Shown: positions 41,704-50,923, numbered from the stretch's first letter. The stretch: DNA of 64,000 nucleotides from Streptomyces sp. ML-6 (GCF_030116705.1 NZ_JAOTIK010000001.1:3863001-3927000); one strand, 5' to 3'. Translations and numbers: made by a program. Notes: generated by a model not told the origin, from the letters alone.

Positions 41704-42960
41704 GTGGACACGATTGCCAGTCTGTTCAGCTTCATCACCTGGCCCGTCTCATGGGTCATCGTCCAGTTCCACAAGTTGTACGGGGCGATCTTCGGTGACG
41801 ACACCGGGTGGGCCTGGGGCCTGTCCATCGTGTCCCTGGTGGTGTTGATCCGGATCTGCCTGATCCCGCTTTTCGTGAAGCAGATCAAGTCGACCCGCAA
41901 CATGCAGGTGCTCCAGCCGAAGATGAAGGCGATCCAGGAGCGCTACAAGAGCGACAAGCAGCGTCAGTCCGAAGAGATGATGAAGCTGTACAAGGAGACG
42001 GGTACCAACCCGCTCTCCTCGTGCCTTCCCATCCTGGCGCAGTCGCCGTTCTTCTTCGCCCTGTACCACGTGCTCTCGTCGATCGCCTCGAACAAGAAGG
42101 TCGGCGTGATCGACCAGGCGCTGCTCGACAGCGCCCGTCAGGCCCACATCTTCGGTGCCCCGCTCGCCGCCAAGTTCATGGACAGCGAGGAGAAGGTCCA
42201 GGCCCTCGGCGCCTCGCTGACCGATGTCAGGATCGTCACCGCGGTCATGATCGTGCTGATGTCGGCCTCGCAGTTCTTCACCCAGCGCCAGCTGATGACG
42301 AAGAACGTCGACCTGACGGTCAAGACGCCGTACATGCAGCAGCAGAAGATGCTGATGTACATCTTCCCGGTGATCTTCGCCGTGATGGGCATCAACTTCC
42401 CCGTCGGTGTCCTCGTCTACTGGCTGACCACCAACGTCTGGACCATGGGTCAGCAGATGTATGTGATCAACCAGAACCCGACCCCGGGCAGCAAGGCGCA
42501 GGACCAGTACCTGGGACGCCTGCTGAAGAGTGTCGCCGCGCGCGGTGAGGTCCGCGGAAGGACCCGTCGCAACACCGTCAAGCGGATCGTGGCCAAGGGC
42601 CCGGACCGCAATGACATCGAGCGGAAGTTCATCACGGGGCTGGCCAAGCTGGGGCTCGTCGCCCAGGAGGACGGCACGGTCATCAAGGGCGAGACGTCCG
42701 TCGCCGACGCCGAGGGCACGGCCGCGCAGCGCCGTCAGCAGCCCAAGCGCCAGACCAAGGCCCAGCGCCAGACCGGTGCCACGGCGGCCAAGAGCGCCGA
42801 TTCCACCGAGTCGGGCTCCAAGACTTCCCTGCAGAAGGGGAAGGCACCGCAGGACGAGAAGCCCAAGCCGGCGGGCAAGCCTGCGTCCGGCTCCTCACGC
42901 CAAGCCAAGTCCGGGCAGCGCAAGGGTCCGCAGCGGCCCAAGCACCCGTCCAAGAAGTAA
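41704..42960 (+). CDS. yidC: Membrane protein insertase YidC
   Basis: 418 aa, GTG start. Gram-positive type without the large periplasmic domain: an N-terminal helix (about 10-30), a conserved membrane core with [20 protein letters not shown] and [20 protein letters not shown], further helices at about 175-195 and 215-250 ([20 protein letters not shown]), and a long Lys/Gln/Ala-rich cytoplasmic tail (about 340-418) that may contact ribosomes. Inserts proteins alone or with Sec. jag starts 14 bp downstream. Confidence 0.97.
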   Translation: MDTIASLFSFITWPVSWVIVQFHKLYGAIFGDDTGWAWGLSIVSLVVLIRICLIPLFVKQIKSTRNMQVLQPKMKAIQERYKSDKQRQSEEMMKLYKETGTNPLSSCLPILAQSPFFFALYHVLSSIASNKKVGVIDQALLDSARQAHIFGAPLAAKFMDSEEKVQALGASLTDVRIVTAVMIVLMSASQFFTQRQLMTKNVDLTVKTPYMQQQKMLMYIFPVIFAVMGINFPVGVLVYWLTTNVWTMGQQMYVINQNPTPGSKAQDQYLGRLLKSVAARGEVRGRTRRNTVKRIVAKGPDRNDIERKFITGLAKLGLVAQEDGTVIKGETSVADAEGTAAQRRQQPKRQTKAQRQTGATAAKSADSTESGSKTSLQKGKAPQDEKPKPAGKPASGSSRQAKSGQRKGPQRPKHPSKK

Positions 42961-42974
42961 GAAGGAGTCCATCC

Positions 42975-43484
42975 GTGACGGAAGGCACCATCTCCACGGC
43001 CGCTGAGGGCAGCGACACCTTGACCCGCCTCGAGCAGGAGGGCGAGATCGCAGCGGACTACCTCGAGGGCCTGCTCGACATCGCCGATCTCGACGGCGAC
43101 ATCGACATGGACGTCGAGGCGGACCGGGCCGCGGTCTCGATCATCAGCGACTCGGCACGTGAACTGCAGAAGCTCGTGGGCCGCGACGGTGAGGTGCTGG
43201 AGGCGCTCCAGGAGCTGACGCGGCTCGCCGTGCACCGGGAGACCGGGGACCGCAGCCGGCTGATGCTGGACATCGCGGGCTTCCGGGCCAAGAAGCGGGC
43301 GGAGCTCGCCGAGCTGGGCGCCAAGGCCGCGGACGAGGTCAAGAGCACCGGCGAGCCGGTGAAGCTGGACCCGATGACCCCGTTCGAGCGCAAGGTCGTG
43401 CACGACGCGGTCGCGGCCGCCGGTCTGCGCAGCGAGTCCGAGGGCGAGGAGCCGCAGCGCTTCGTCGTCGTTCTCCCGGCCTGA
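42975..43484 (+). CDS. jag: Jag/KhpB RNA-binding protein (KH and R3H)
   Basis: 169 aa, GTG start. KH-like region about 45-120 with IISDSARELQKLVGRDGEVL (GRDG loop), and an R3H domain at the C-terminus (PMTPFERKVVHDAVAAAGL, about 135-153, with the R-x3-H pair). Family members bind RNA and affect cell shape and division. It lacks the N-terminal Jag_N domain seen in firmicutes. Same operon as yidC. Confidence 0.94.
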   Translation: MTEGTISTAAEGSDTLTRLEQEGEIAADYLEGLLDIADLDGDIDMDVEADRAAVSIISDSARELQKLVGRDGEVLEALQELTRLAVHRETGDRSRLMLDIAGFRAKKRAELAELGAKAADEVKSTGEPVKLDPMTPFERKVVHDAVAAAGLRSESEGEEPQRFVVVLPA

Positions 43485-43500
43485 CCGGACCCTTTGCTCC

Positions 43501-43536
43501 ACCGGCCCCGTCTGTTCGCAGGCGGGGCCGGTCTTT
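43501..43536 (+). terminator. Terminator after jag
   Basis: ACCGGCCCCG pairs with CGGGGCCGGT, followed by CTTT; 16 bp after the jag stop. Confidence 0.85.
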
Positions 43537-43594
43537 GTCAGCCTGATAGTCAGCCACTCACAGTGCGGTAGTGCGGTAAGGAAGGACGGTTCCC

Positions 43595-44311
43595 GTGACG
43601 GCGGAAGTAGAGCTTCCCGAGGCGCCGGAAGGGGCGCGCGCGGTTTTCGGCGAGTTCTTCCCGGAAGCTGTTCGGTACGCGGAGCTGCTGGCGGACGCCG
43701 GAGTGAAGCGGGGGCTGATCGGGCCGCGCGAGGTACCCAGGCTGTGGGAGCGGCACCTGCTGAACTGCGCGGTGCTCTCCGAGGTCGTGCCCGAGGGGGT
43801 CACGGTCTGCGATGTGGGCTCGGGCGCGGGGCTTCCGGGCATTCCGCTGGCACTGGTGCGACCGGACCTCAAGATCACTCTGCTGGAACCCCTGCTCCGG
43901 CGGACGAATTTCCTCCAGGAAGTCGTCGAGCTGCTGGGCCTGGACCACGTGACGGTCGTGCGCGGCCGCGCCGAGGAGGTCCTGGGGACGCTGCAGCCGG
44001 TTCATGTGGTGACGGCCCGAGCGGTGGCCCCGCTGGACCGGCTGGCCGGCTGGGGCGTGCCGCTGCTGCGCCCGTACGGCGAGATGCTGGCGCTGAAGGG
44101 GGATACCGCCGTGGAGGAGATCGCCGGGGCGCGGGCAGCCCTGAGCAAGCTCGGCGTGGAGGAGACCGAGGTGCTGCACGTCGGTGAGGGCGTGGTCGAC
44201 CCGATGTCCACGGTGGTGCGCGTGGTGGTCGGGGAGAGCCCCGGTGGTGTGAGGTTCGCCGCGAAGAGGGCCAAGGCCGCGCGGACGAGCCGCACGCGAC
44301 GTCGTCGCTGA
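43595..44311 (+). CDS. rsmG: 16S rRNA m7G527 methyltransferase RsmG (GidB)
   Basis: 238 aa, GTG start. SAM-binding motif VCDVGSGAGLPGIPLAL at about 70-86; LVRPDLKITLLEPLLRRTNF and VHVVTARAVAPLDRL follow. Methylates G527 in 16S rRNA; loss gives low-level streptomycin resistance and antibiotic overproduction in S. coelicolor. Basic C-terminal tail. Separated from jag by a terminator, so it may have its own promoter. Confidence 0.97.
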   Translation: MTAEVELPEAPEGARAVFGEFFPEAVRYAELLADAGVKRGLIGPREVPRLWERHLLNCAVLSEVVPEGVTVCDVGSGAGLPGIPLALVRPDLKITLLEPLLRRTNFLQEVVELLGLDHVTVVRGRAEEVLGTLQPVHVVTARAVAPLDRLAGWGVPLLRPYGEMLALKGDTAVEEIAGARAALSKLGVEETEVLHVGEGVVDPMSTVVRVVVGESPGGVRFAAKRAKAARTSRTRRRR

Positions 44312-44411
44312 CGACCCCGACCATGCGGCGAGGTCAGCCGTAATGGGCGATTGCTACCACTTAATGATGGTTCTCCCGGCATGTGGCCATACGTGACCAT
44401 GCGGAGTGTCG

Positions 44412-44438
44412 TGCCCCTGCGGCCCAGCCGCAGGGGCA
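44412..44438 (+). terminator. rsmG terminator
   Basis: Perfect 12-bp stem TGCCCCTGCGGC / GCCGCAGGGGCA with a 3-nt loop, followed by TCGTGTTT that runs into parS. Confidence 0.85.
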
Positions 44439-44442
44439 TCGT

Positions 44443-44456
44443 GTTTCACGTGAAAC
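44443..44456. other. parS: parS centromere site
   Basis: Exact GTTTCACGTGAAAC, 5 bp after the rsmG terminator and 160 bp upstream of parA. Confidence 0.97.
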
Positions 44457-44539
44457 GTCGCTCTCTGCTGCAGGAGTTCATCAGGCGCGGTCGCGCGGCT
44501 GCCGCGCCACGGCATCGCAAGCCCGTGAGGGCTACGGAG

Positions 44540-44566
44540 TTGTCCACAGAAGAGGAATCATCCACA
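44540..44566 (+). promoter_or_regulatory. Two DnaA boxes upstream of parA
   Basis: TTGTCCACA (exact) at 44540-44548 and TCATCCACA at 44558-44566, same orientation, 18 bp start to start. They lie 37-63 bp before the chosen parA start. Confidence 0.65.
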
Positions 44567-44602
44567 GAAGAACCGACCTCGCTGGTTCACGACCCCGAAA
44601 GC

Positions 44603-45679
44603 ATGGCAGGCTCTGTTCATTGCGAGCCTGAAGTCGAGGAGAGTGAATCCTTGCGGTCCGACGCCAACTTCGCGGGACCGATGACCGATCCGGTCCCCGG
44701 TCCCCGAACCGAATCGGCGGGGGAGGGTGTTTCACGTGAAACACCACCGCCGATGGACGACACACCCATCGGTCGTGCGGCCCAGCTGGCGGTCGAGGCC
44801 CTAGGCCGCGCCGGCGAGGGCATGCCCCGGCCTGACCGTACGCGCGTCATGGTGGTGGCCAACCAGAAGGGCGGGGTGGGTAAGACCACCACGACGGTCA
44901 ACCTTGCCGCCTCGCTCGCGCTCCACGGCGCGCGCGTTCTGGTGGTCGACCTCGACCCGCAGGGGAACGCCTCCACGGCTCTGGGCATCGATCACCATGC
45001 CGAGGTCCCCTCCATCTATGACGTCCTGGTGGACAGCAGGCCGCTCTCCGAAGTGGTCCAGCCCGTTCGGGACGTCGAAGGTCTCTTCTGTGCCCCCGCC
45101 ACCATCGATCTCGCCGGTGCGGAGATCGAGCTGGTGTCGCTGGTGGCACGGGAGAGCCGGTTGCAGCGGGCGCTCCAGGCATACGAGCAGCCGCTGGACT
45201 ACATCCTCATCGACTGCCCGCCCTCGCTCGGTCTGCTGACGGTCAACGCTCTGGTCGCCGGTGCCGAGGTGCTGATCCCCATCCAGTGCGAGTACTACGC
45301 GCTCGAAGGGCTGGGGCAGCTGCTGCGCAACGTGGACCTGGTACGAGGGCACCTCAATCCCGACCTCCACGTGTCGACGATCCTGCTCACCATGTACGAC
45401 GGCAGGACCAGGCTCGCGTCACAGGTCGCGGAGGAGGTGCGCACGCACTTCGGCAAGGAGGTGCTGCGAACGAGCATTCCGAGATCGGTGAGGATCTCGG
45501 AGGCGCCGAGCTACGGGCAGACGGTGCTGACCTACGATCCGGGTTCCAGCGGGTCGCTGTCGTACCTCGAAGCAGCGCGTGAGATCGCCCTGCGGGGCGT
45601 CGGGGTCCAGTACGAGGCCCAGCATGCCCACGCAGGCACTGGGAACAGCCAGCAGAGCATTTCGGAGGGTATTCAGTGA
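44603..45679 (+). CDS. parA: Chromosome partitioning ATPase ParA
   Basis: 358 aa from the ATG at 44603. Other in-frame starts are possible: TTG at 44651 has the better ribosome site (GAGGAGAG), ATG at 44753 gives the minimal core, and the frame is open back to 44351. The deviant Walker A KGGVGKTT lies at about 89-96, then [14 protein letters not shown] and [10 protein letters not shown] (Walker B). Moves ParB-parS complexes and organises segregation during sporulation septation. An exact parS copy (44729-44742) lies in the coding sequence and is read as VSRET. parB overlaps by 4 bp. Confidence 0.95.
   Translation: MAGSVHCEPEVEESESLRSDANFAGPMTDPVPGPRTESAGEGVSRETPPPMDDTPIGRAAQLAVEALGRAGEGMPRPDRTRVMVVANQKGGVGKTTTTVNLAASLALHGARVLVVDLDPQGNASTALGIDHHAEVPSIYDVLVDSRPLSEVVQPVRDVEGLFCAPATIDLAGAEIELVSLVARESRLQRALQAYEQPLDYILIDCPPSLGLLTVNALVAGAEVLIPIQCEYYALEGLGQLLRNVDLVRGHLNPDLHVSTILLTMYDGRTRLASQVAEEVRTHFGKEVLRTSIPRSVRISEAPSYGQTVLTYDPGSSGSLSYLEAAREIALRGVGVQYEAQHAHAGTGNSQQSISEGIQ
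44729..44742. other. parS: parS site inside parA
   Basis: Exact GTTTCACGTGAAAC within the poorly conserved N-terminal part of parA, translated as V-S-R-E-T. Confidence 0.96.
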
Positions 45680-46776
45680 GCGAGCGTCGAAGAGGGTTGG
45701 GGCGTGGGCTGGGTGCTCTGATCCCCGCCGCTCCGCAGGAGAAGCAGGTGCCGTCCGCGGGGATGGGCCCGGCCTCCTCCGGGGCGGGACCGGTGATGAC
45801 GACGGAGCGGGGCGTGGCCGCGGCGAAGGTGGCCACCCTCGCGAGCACCCCGGTGGTGCCGGAGCCGAGTGCGCCGGTCCTGGAGAGCGATGTGGTTCCC
45901 GGGCCGGCAACGGCTTCCGGGGCGTACTTCGCCGAGGTGCCCCTCGACTCCATCACCCCGAACCCTCGTCAGCCCCGTGAGGTGTTCGACGAGGACGCAC
46001 TCGCGGAGTTGGTGACCTCCATCAAGGAGGTGGGTCTGCTCCAGCCCGTCGTGGTGCGGAAGGTGGGGCCGGAGCGCTTTGAGCTCATCATGGGTGAGCG
46101 GCGCTGGAGAGCCTGTCGAGAGGCGGGGCTGGAGCGGATCCCGGCCATCGTCCGGGCCACGGAGGACGAGAAGCTTCTCCTGGACGCGCTCCTGGAGAAC
46201 CTCCACCGGGCCCAGCTCAACCCGCTGGAGGAGGCAGCCGCGTACGACCAGCTGCTCAAGGACTTCAAGTGCACGCATGACCAGCTGGCCGACCGGATCG
46301 GGCGCTCGCGCCCACAGGTGTCGAACACGCTGCGTCTGCTGAGGCTGTCGGCTCCGGTGCAGCGGAGGGTCGCGGCCGGGGTGCTGTCCGCGGGGCACGC
46401 ACGGGCCCTGCTGTCCGTGGAGGACTCGGAGGAGCAGGACAGGCTCGCCCACCGCATCGTGGCCGAGGGGCTGTCGGTGCGCGCGGTCGAGGAGATCGTG
46501 ACCCTCATGGGTTCCAACCCCACGAGCTCCGCCAAGCCCAAGGGACCGCGGGCCGGCGGCCGGGTCTCGCCCGCGCTGTCCGATCTCGCCTCCCGGCTGT
46601 CGGACCGCTTCGAGACCAGGGTGAAGGTTGACCTCGGGCAGAAGAAGGGGAAGATCGTCGTCGAGTTCGCGTCGATGGAAGATCTCGACCGGATCCTCAG
46701 CAGCCTGGCACCGGGTGAGGAGCGCGTGCTGGACCGGACGCCTTCCGAGGAATCCGACAAGGACGACGAGGACTGA
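45676..46776 (+). CDS. parB: Chromosome partitioning protein ParB
   Basis: 366 aa, GTG start overlapping parA. Opens [16 protein letters not shown], the ParA-stimulating peptide. CTPase domain with G140ERRWRA and [14 protein letters not shown]; helix-turn-helix at about 195-220 ([19 protein letters not shown]) that reads parS; C-terminal dimerisation domain. Loads at the seven parS copies in this window and spreads as a CTP-dependent clamp. Followed by a strong terminator. Confidence 0.98.
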   Translation: MSERRRGLGRGLGALIPAAPQEKQVPSAGMGPASSGAGPVMTTERGVAAAKVATLASTPVVPEPSAPVLESDVVPGPATASGAYFAEVPLDSITPNPRQPREVFDEDALAELVTSIKEVGLLQPVVVRKVGPERFELIMGERRWRACREAGLERIPAIVRATEDEKLLLDALLENLHRAQLNPLEEAAAYDQLLKDFKCTHDQLADRIGRSRPQVSNTLRLLRLSAPVQRRVAAGVLSAGHARALLSVEDSEEQDRLAHRIVAEGLSVRAVEEIVTLMGSNPTSSAKPKGPRAGGRVSPALSDLASRLSDRFETRVKVDLGQKKGKIVVEFASMEDLDRILSSLAPGEERVLDRTPSEESDKDDED

Positions 46777-46796
46777 TCCCGGCCCGCCGGGATGGT

Positions 46797-46841
46797 GGGC
46801 GGGCTGTGTTCCGGTGGTTGCCGGAACACAGCCCGCCCTTT
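46797..46841 (+). terminator. parAB terminator
   Basis: Perfect 18-bp stem GGGCGGGCTGTGTTCCGG with its complement, 6-nt loop, then TTT; 20 bp after parB. Confidence 0.92.
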
Positions 46842-47075
46842 GCCTTCTCCCGGTGTCGGCTTCACCTTCGGGTGGATACGATGCGTTCCGGTATGGCACA
46901 TCCGGCTTGAGTCGCCTCGGTGGGGAGGGCCATGCGACCAGTGAGCCGCACTCGAGCGATGACGGCGGAACCGGGCCCGGGAACCATGAGGGCTTTGCCG
47001 GGGCCTGCTTCTCGAACGGGGTGCACTGACCGTCGTACACGATGCGACGAGTGAAGGAAGCGAGGAACAGCCTTC

Positions 47076-47693
47076 ATGGGGCGTCGGCTCGTACCGCTCA
47101 CACTGGACAACCTTTCCGATCTCCCCCGACGCTGCCGATCATGCGTCTTCTGGGAGCTCGATCCCGTCAGCGGGGAAGCCGCGCTGAAGGCGGGGACGTC
47201 CGCGCTGGAGAAGGAGGCGTGGATCTCGGCCGTTCTCCTGGATTGGGGATCGTGCGGACGTGTGGTCTACGTCGACGATGTACCGGTGGGCTTCGTTCTC
47301 TACGCGCCACCGGCCTATGTGCCGCGCTCGACGGCGTTTCCCACCAGTCCGGTCTCCCCCGATGCCGTGCAGCTGATGACTTCCTGGATCGTGCCCGGCT
47401 ACCAGGGACAAGGGCTGGGCCGGGTCATGGTGCAGACCGTGGCCAAGGATCTGCTGCGGCGGGGGTTCAAGGCGATCGAAGCGTTCGGTGACGCCCGCTG
47501 GAAGGAGTCTGCCTGTGTGCTTCCTGCGGATCATCTGCTGGCGGTCGGCTTCAAGACCGTACGACCGCATCCGATTCATCCGCGGCTGAGGCTGGAGTTG
47601 CGGACGACGCTCTCCTGGAAGGAAGACGTCGAGCTGGCGCTGGACCGGTTGCTGGGCGCGGTGCAGAAGGAACCTGCCCTCAGACCGCTGTGA
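47076..47693 (+). CDS. GNAT family acetyltransferase
   Basis: 205 aa, ATG start. Acetyl-CoA-binding motif SWIVPGYQGQGLGRVMVQTV at about 108-127 fits the GNAT fold. The N-terminal RRCRSCVFWELDP segment with two Cys residues is shared by actinobacterial relatives encoded downstream of parB. The substrate is unknown. Monocistronic, between the parAB terminator and a hairpin-parS element. Confidence 0.9.
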   Translation: MGRRLVPLTLDNLSDLPRRCRSCVFWELDPVSGEAALKAGTSALEKEAWISAVLLDWGSCGRVVYVDDVPVGFVLYAPPAYVPRSTAFPTSPVSPDAVQLMTSWIVPGYQGQGLGRVMVQTVAKDLLRRGFKAIEAFGDARWKESACVLPADHLLAVGFKTVRPHPIHPRLRLELRTTLSWKEDVELALDRLLGAVQKEPALRPL

Positions 47694-47732
47694 TCCGTGT
47701 ACTCACGGAGACCCGTGTACTTACAGAAAAGC

Positions 47733-47767
47733 GAAACGGGTCCGTCCCCGAGGGACGGACCCGTTTC
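47733..47767. terminator. Bidirectional terminator overlapping parS
   Basis: Perfect 16-bp stem GAAACGGGTCCGTCCC / GGGACGGACCCGTTTC with a 3-nt loop, between the convergent GNAT and trxA genes. The right arm ends in the first five bases of parS. Confidence 0.9.
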
Positions 47768-47776
47768 ACGTGAAAC
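47763..47776. other. parS: parS centromere site
   Basis: Exact GTTTCACGTGAAAC; its first 5 bp form the base of the adjacent terminator stem. Confidence 0.96.
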
Positions 47777-47790
47777 ATCGTGCTGCGGTG

Positions 47791-48123
47791 CTACGCGCCG
47801 ATGAAGTCTTCGAGGTCACGGAGGATCGCGGCCTTCGGCTTGGCACCGACGATGGTCTTGGCGACCTCGCCGCCCCGGTAGACGTTCAGGGTCGGGATGG
47901 ACATGACGCCGTACTTGGCGGCCGTGGCCGGGTTCTCGTCGATGTTGAGCTTGACGATCTCGATCTGCTCGCCATGCTCGGCGGCGATGGCCTCCAGAGA
48001 GGGCGCGATCTGACGGCACGGACCGCACCAAGCGGCCCAGAAGTCCACCAGTACAGGCTTCTCGCTCTTCAGGACGACCTCGTCGAAGGAGTCGTCGGTC
48101 ACGTTCTTCAGGGCGCCGGCCAC
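47791..48123 (-). CDS. trxA: Thioredoxin
   Basis: 110 aa. Active site W-C33-G-P-C36 in DFWAAWCGPCRQIAP; cis-proline motif MSIPTL. Reduces protein disulfides with electrons from TrxB. Lies 45 bp after trxB and should be cotranscribed with it from the SigR promoter upstream of trxB. Typical length; no signal peptide. Confidence 0.98.
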   Translation of the reverse strand: MAGALKNVTDDSFDEVVLKSEKPVLVDFWAAWCGPCRQIAPSLEAIAAEHGEQIEIVKLNIDENPATAAKYGVMSIPTLNVYRGGEVAKTIVGAKPKAAILRDLEDFIGA

Positions 48124-48168
48124 GGCGACCTCCTTAACTTCTTGGGGGTGTGGGGTGAGAAGCGTGGA

Positions 48169-49134
48169 TCAGACGGTGGCCACGGCGGTGGCCTTCTCGT
48201 CGTCGGCGAGCGCGGCAAGGAAGCGCTCGGCATCGAGAGCTGCCGAGCAGCCCGTGCCGGCAGCGGTGATGGCCTGCCGGTAGATGTGGTCGACGACGTC
48301 ACCCGCACCGAAGACACCGGTGAGGTTGGTGCGGGTCGAGGGGGCGTCGACCTTGAGGTAACCCTCTTCGTCGAGGTCGAGCTGGCCCTTGAAGAGTTCG
48401 GTGCGCGGGTCGTGGCCCACCGCGATGAACAGGCCGGTCACCGCGAGCTCGGAGGTCTCGCCGGTTTTGGTGTTCCGAAGGGTCAGGCCGGACAGCTTCT
48501 GCTCGCCGTGGATCTCGGCGACCTCGCTGTCCCAGGCGAACTTGATCTTCGGGTCGGCGAAGGCGCGCTCCTGCATGGCCTTGGAGGCGCGCAGTGTGTC
48601 CCGGCGGTGGACGATGGTGACCGACTTGGCGAAGCGGGAGAGGAAGGTTGCCTCTTCCATCGCGGTGTCGCCGCCGCCCACCACCGCGATGTCCTGGTCC
48701 TTGAAGAAGAACCCGTCGCAGGTGGCGCACCAGGAGACGCCGCGTCCGGAGAGGGCGTCCTCGTTGGGCAGACCGAGCTTGCGGTGTTGGGAGCCGGTCG
48801 TCACGATGACGGCCTTGGCGCGGTGAACCGTGCCGGCCGTGTCGGTGACCGTCTTGATGTCCCCGGTGAGGTCCACGGAGACGACGTCGTCGGGGACGAG
48901 CTCGGCACCGAACCGCTCGGCCTGGGCGCGCATGTTGTCCATGAGCTCGGGGCCCATGATCCCGTCCTGGAAGCCCGGGAAGTTCTCCACGTCGGTGGTG
49001 TTCATCAGCGCGCCACCGGCGGTGACGGCGCCCTCGAACACCAGCGGCTTCAGCGAGGCACGTGCGGTGTAAAGGGCGGCCGTGTAGCCCGCGGGGCCGG
49101 AGCCGATGATGATCACGTTACGGACGTCGCTCAC
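48169..49134 (-). CDS. trxB: Thioredoxin reductase
   Basis: 321 aa from the GTG opening [16 protein letters not shown]; the frame is open to 49212 but the SigR promoter lies within that extension. FAD-binding GSGPAG at the start, redox pair C136-A-T-C139, NADPH-binding [10 protein letters not shown] and the C-terminal FAD motif [11 protein letters not shown]. Reduces TrxA. Likely induced by thiol oxidative stress. Confidence 0.98.
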   Translation of the reverse strand: MSDVRNVIIIGSGPAGYTAALYTARASLKPLVFEGAVTAGGALMNTTDVENFPGFQDGIMGPELMDNMRAQAERFGAELVPDDVVSVDLTGDIKTVTDTAGTVHRAKAVIVTTGSQHRKLGLPNEDALSGRGVSWCATCDGFFFKDQDIAVVGGGDTAMEEATFLSRFAKSVTIVHRRDTLRASKAMQERAFADPKIKFAWDSEVAEIHGEQKLSGLTLRNTKTGETSELAVTGLFIAVGHDPRTELFKGQLDLDEEGYLKVDAPSTRTNLTGVFGAGDVVDHIYRQAITAAGTGCSAALDAERFLAALADDEKATAVATV

Positions 49135-49210
49135 GGGTTTCTTCCTCGTCTCTGCAGACTGCCTACTGTCCACGCCTACTGGGGTCGGTTCAACGACTCT
49201 CACCCCACCC

Positions 49211-49236
49211 AACGGATCCTACGGGGGATGCATTCC
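49211..49236 (-). promoter_or_regulatory. SigR-type promoter of trxBA
   Basis: On the minus strand the sequence is GGAAT, 18 bases, GTT, an exact match to the S. coelicolor SigR consensus GGAAT-N18-GTT. It ends 77 bp before the trxB start. SigR is the disulfide-stress sigma factor and trxBA is its classic target. sigR itself is not in the window. Confidence 0.9.
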
Positions 49237-49268
49237 CCGACGTGTCGGAGCGGCTCCGGAAGCGTTTT

Positions 49269-50219
49269 TCAGGGGCGCGCGTAGGTGCGGGTCAGCAGGA
49301 GCTTGCTCTTGTCCGTGGAGTTCTGGACGCAGGTGGCATCGACGACATAAGCCTGCACACGGCCGGTGTCGGAAGGGTGCGGAAGGACGACGAGGAAGGC
49401 GTCCGTGCCCTCGTAGGCCCCGGTTTCCGCAGCGAGGGCCGGGGCCTTGCGGCCGATGCCCTGCTGCACACAGGCCGGTACGGACACGGTGGGGGCTCGC
49501 AAGGGCGTCTGAGGCAGGGCGGTCGAATCGCCCGTGGGGGTCGACTGGGCCCCGACGGACGGGGCCTGCTTCTCGGTGTGGAAATCGTCCGGGCTCGAAG
49601 GCTTCGTCTCGGCGCCCAGGAGGAGGGTGTGTACCCGGCTTTCGAGTGGGGTGCCGGAGAAGGTGTCCTCATTGCTCGCCGTGGAGCCGGACCGGCGGTC
49701 CGAGGCGCTGATGCCCGCAGAATCGTGGGTCGGCTGGAGCCCCTGGATGATGAAGACGCTCATCCCGATCATGGCTGCGCCGAGGGCGGCACCGAGCACG
49801 GCGACGCGGCGGCTACGCCGGACCGGCCGTCGGCCGGGACCCGTGGCCGCGCGGGGGCGGCCTGCCGGGCGGTCCGGGGGACTGCCGGGATCGGGGACGG
49901 ACTTCTGTATCGGCAGAAGCTCCGTTTCACGTGAAACATGTGCGGAGTCGTCGGGTGCTTCGGTGTCCGTGAGAGCTGCTTCGGCGGCAAGCGCGGCGTC
50001 GATGCGGTCCGCGACATCGTCCGGCATGCGTGGGGGCTCGGGCGTGGAGCCGAGCAGTTCCCGGATCTCCTGGAGGGCGGCATGGACCTCGCCGCAGGGT
50101 TCGCACCCCTCCACGTGGCGGTGGACCTCTGCCGCACGCGGCGGCGGGAGCAGCCCCTCCGTGAGGTCGGAGATCTCCGTGACGTCCGGATGCCGGGTCG
50201 TGTCGGTCGTTGATGTCAT
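49269..50219 (-). CDS. Zinc-type anti-sigma factor, membrane-anchored (partner of SigM)
   Basis: 316 aa; ATG overlaps the sigM stop by 4 bp. N-terminal zinc-finger anti-sigma motif H35-x3-C39-x2-C42 (VHRHVEGCEPCGEV). A membrane helix at about 139-159 (VAVLGAALGAAMIGMSVFII) is followed by an extracytoplasmic domain with Cys residues and ending TRTYARP. It should hold SigM at the membrane until a signal releases it. The coding sequence includes an exact parS at 49924-49937, read as V95SRET99. Mycobacterial RsmA is the likely counterpart. Confidence 0.92.
   Translation of the reverse strand: MTSTTDTTRHPDVTEISDLTEGLLPPPRAAEVHRHVEGCEPCGEVHAALQEIRELLGSTPEPPRMPDDVADRIDAALAAEAALTDTEAPDDSAHVSRETELLPIQKSVPDPGSPPDRPAGRPRAATGPGRRPVRRSRRVAVLGAALGAAMIGMSVFIIQGLQPTHDSAGISASDRRSGSTASNEDTFSGTPLESRVHTLLLGAETKPSSPDDFHTEKQAPSVGAQSTPTGDSTALPQTPLRAPTVSVPACVQQGIGRKAPALAAETGAYEGTDAFLVVLPHPSDTGRVQAYVVDATCVQNSTDKSKLLLTRTYARP
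49924..49937. other. parS: parS site inside the anti-sigma gene
   Basis: Exact GTTTCACGTGAAAC between the zinc finger and the membrane helix of the anti-sigma factor. Confidence 0.96.
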
Positions 50220-50923
50220 GCCTGTCCACCTCCGCCCTTCACTACTGCAGCGGGATCACCCGTGCCGGCGTTACTCGGCCCCGATGCCGGTGGGACGGAT
50301 GAGCGCCCCGTCCGGTTCCTTTCCGCGCCGGATCCGCCGGTTCCCGCGTTCTCATTGCGGAGGTGGACGAGGCGGGGGGCCAGCCGGGCTCGCCCCCGTG
50401 CGCAGCGGCTCTTCACGGTGCCTGCCGGTACGTCGAGGATGCGTGCCGCCTCGGCCACGGGGTAGCCCTGCATGTCCACGAGGACGAGTGCGGCACGTTG
50501 CTCGGCGGGGAGAGTGGCGAGTGCGGCCAGCAGCTCGCGGTGGAGGTCCTGACGTTCCGCGGGGGCCTCTGCGGATTCATGCGGTTCGAGGAGTTGCTCG
50601 AACCGTTGGGTGTCGTCGATGGGCGCGGTTTTGCGGGTGGCCGCTTTGCGAACCCGGTCGAGACAGGCGTTGACGGTGATGCGGTGCAGCCAGGTGGTGA
50701 CGGCGGACTGGCCGCGGAAGGTGTGGGCGGCCCGGAACGCGGAGACGAGGGCGTCCTGGACGGCGTCGGCTGCTTCCTCGCGGTCGCCCAGGGTGCGCAG
50801 CGCCACGGCCCACAGCCGATCGCGGTGGCGCCTCACGAGCTCGCCGAAGGCATCGGGGTCACCAGCCACATGGCGAGCGAGGAGGTCTGAGTCGCTGAGT
50901 GGTTCTGACGGCTCGGCGGCCAC
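50216..50923 (-). CDS. sigM: ECF RNA polymerase sigma factor SigM
   Basis: 235 aa from the GTG at 50923 with a strong GGGAGGGGGAG site; the ATG at 50947 would add eight residues. Region 2 at about 25-95 (DPDAFGELVRRHRDRLWAVA; DREEAADAVQDALVSAFRAA), region 4 at about 130-185 (LPAEQRAALVLVDMQGYPVA; GTVKSRCARGRARL). A Ser/Gly/Pro-rich tail follows. Context (murJ, trxBA, pcnA) is that of actinobacterial sigM. Encoded with its anti-sigma partner, translationally coupled. Confidence 0.94.
   Translation of the reverse strand: MAAEPSEPLSDSDLLARHVAGDPDAFGELVRRHRDRLWAVALRTLGDREEAADAVQDALVSAFRAAHTFRGQSAVTTWLHRITVNACLDRVRKAATRKTAPIDDTQRFEQLLEPHESAEAPAERQDLHRELLAALATLPAEQRAALVLVDMQGYPVAEAARILDVPAGTVKSRCARGRARLAPRLVHLRNENAGTGGSGAERNRTGRSSVPPASGPSNAGTGDPAAVVKGGGGQA

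Larger units (their letters stand above)
44312..44602. promoter_or_regulatory. parA leader region with parS and DnaA boxes
   Basis: 291 bp between rsmG and the chosen parA start. Contains the rsmG terminator (44412-44438), parS at 44443-44456, an exact DnaA box at 44540-44548 and TCATCCACA at 44558-44566. If parA starts further upstream, part of it is coding. parAB of S. coelicolor is known to have two promoters; they are not located here by sequence. Confidence 0.65.
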
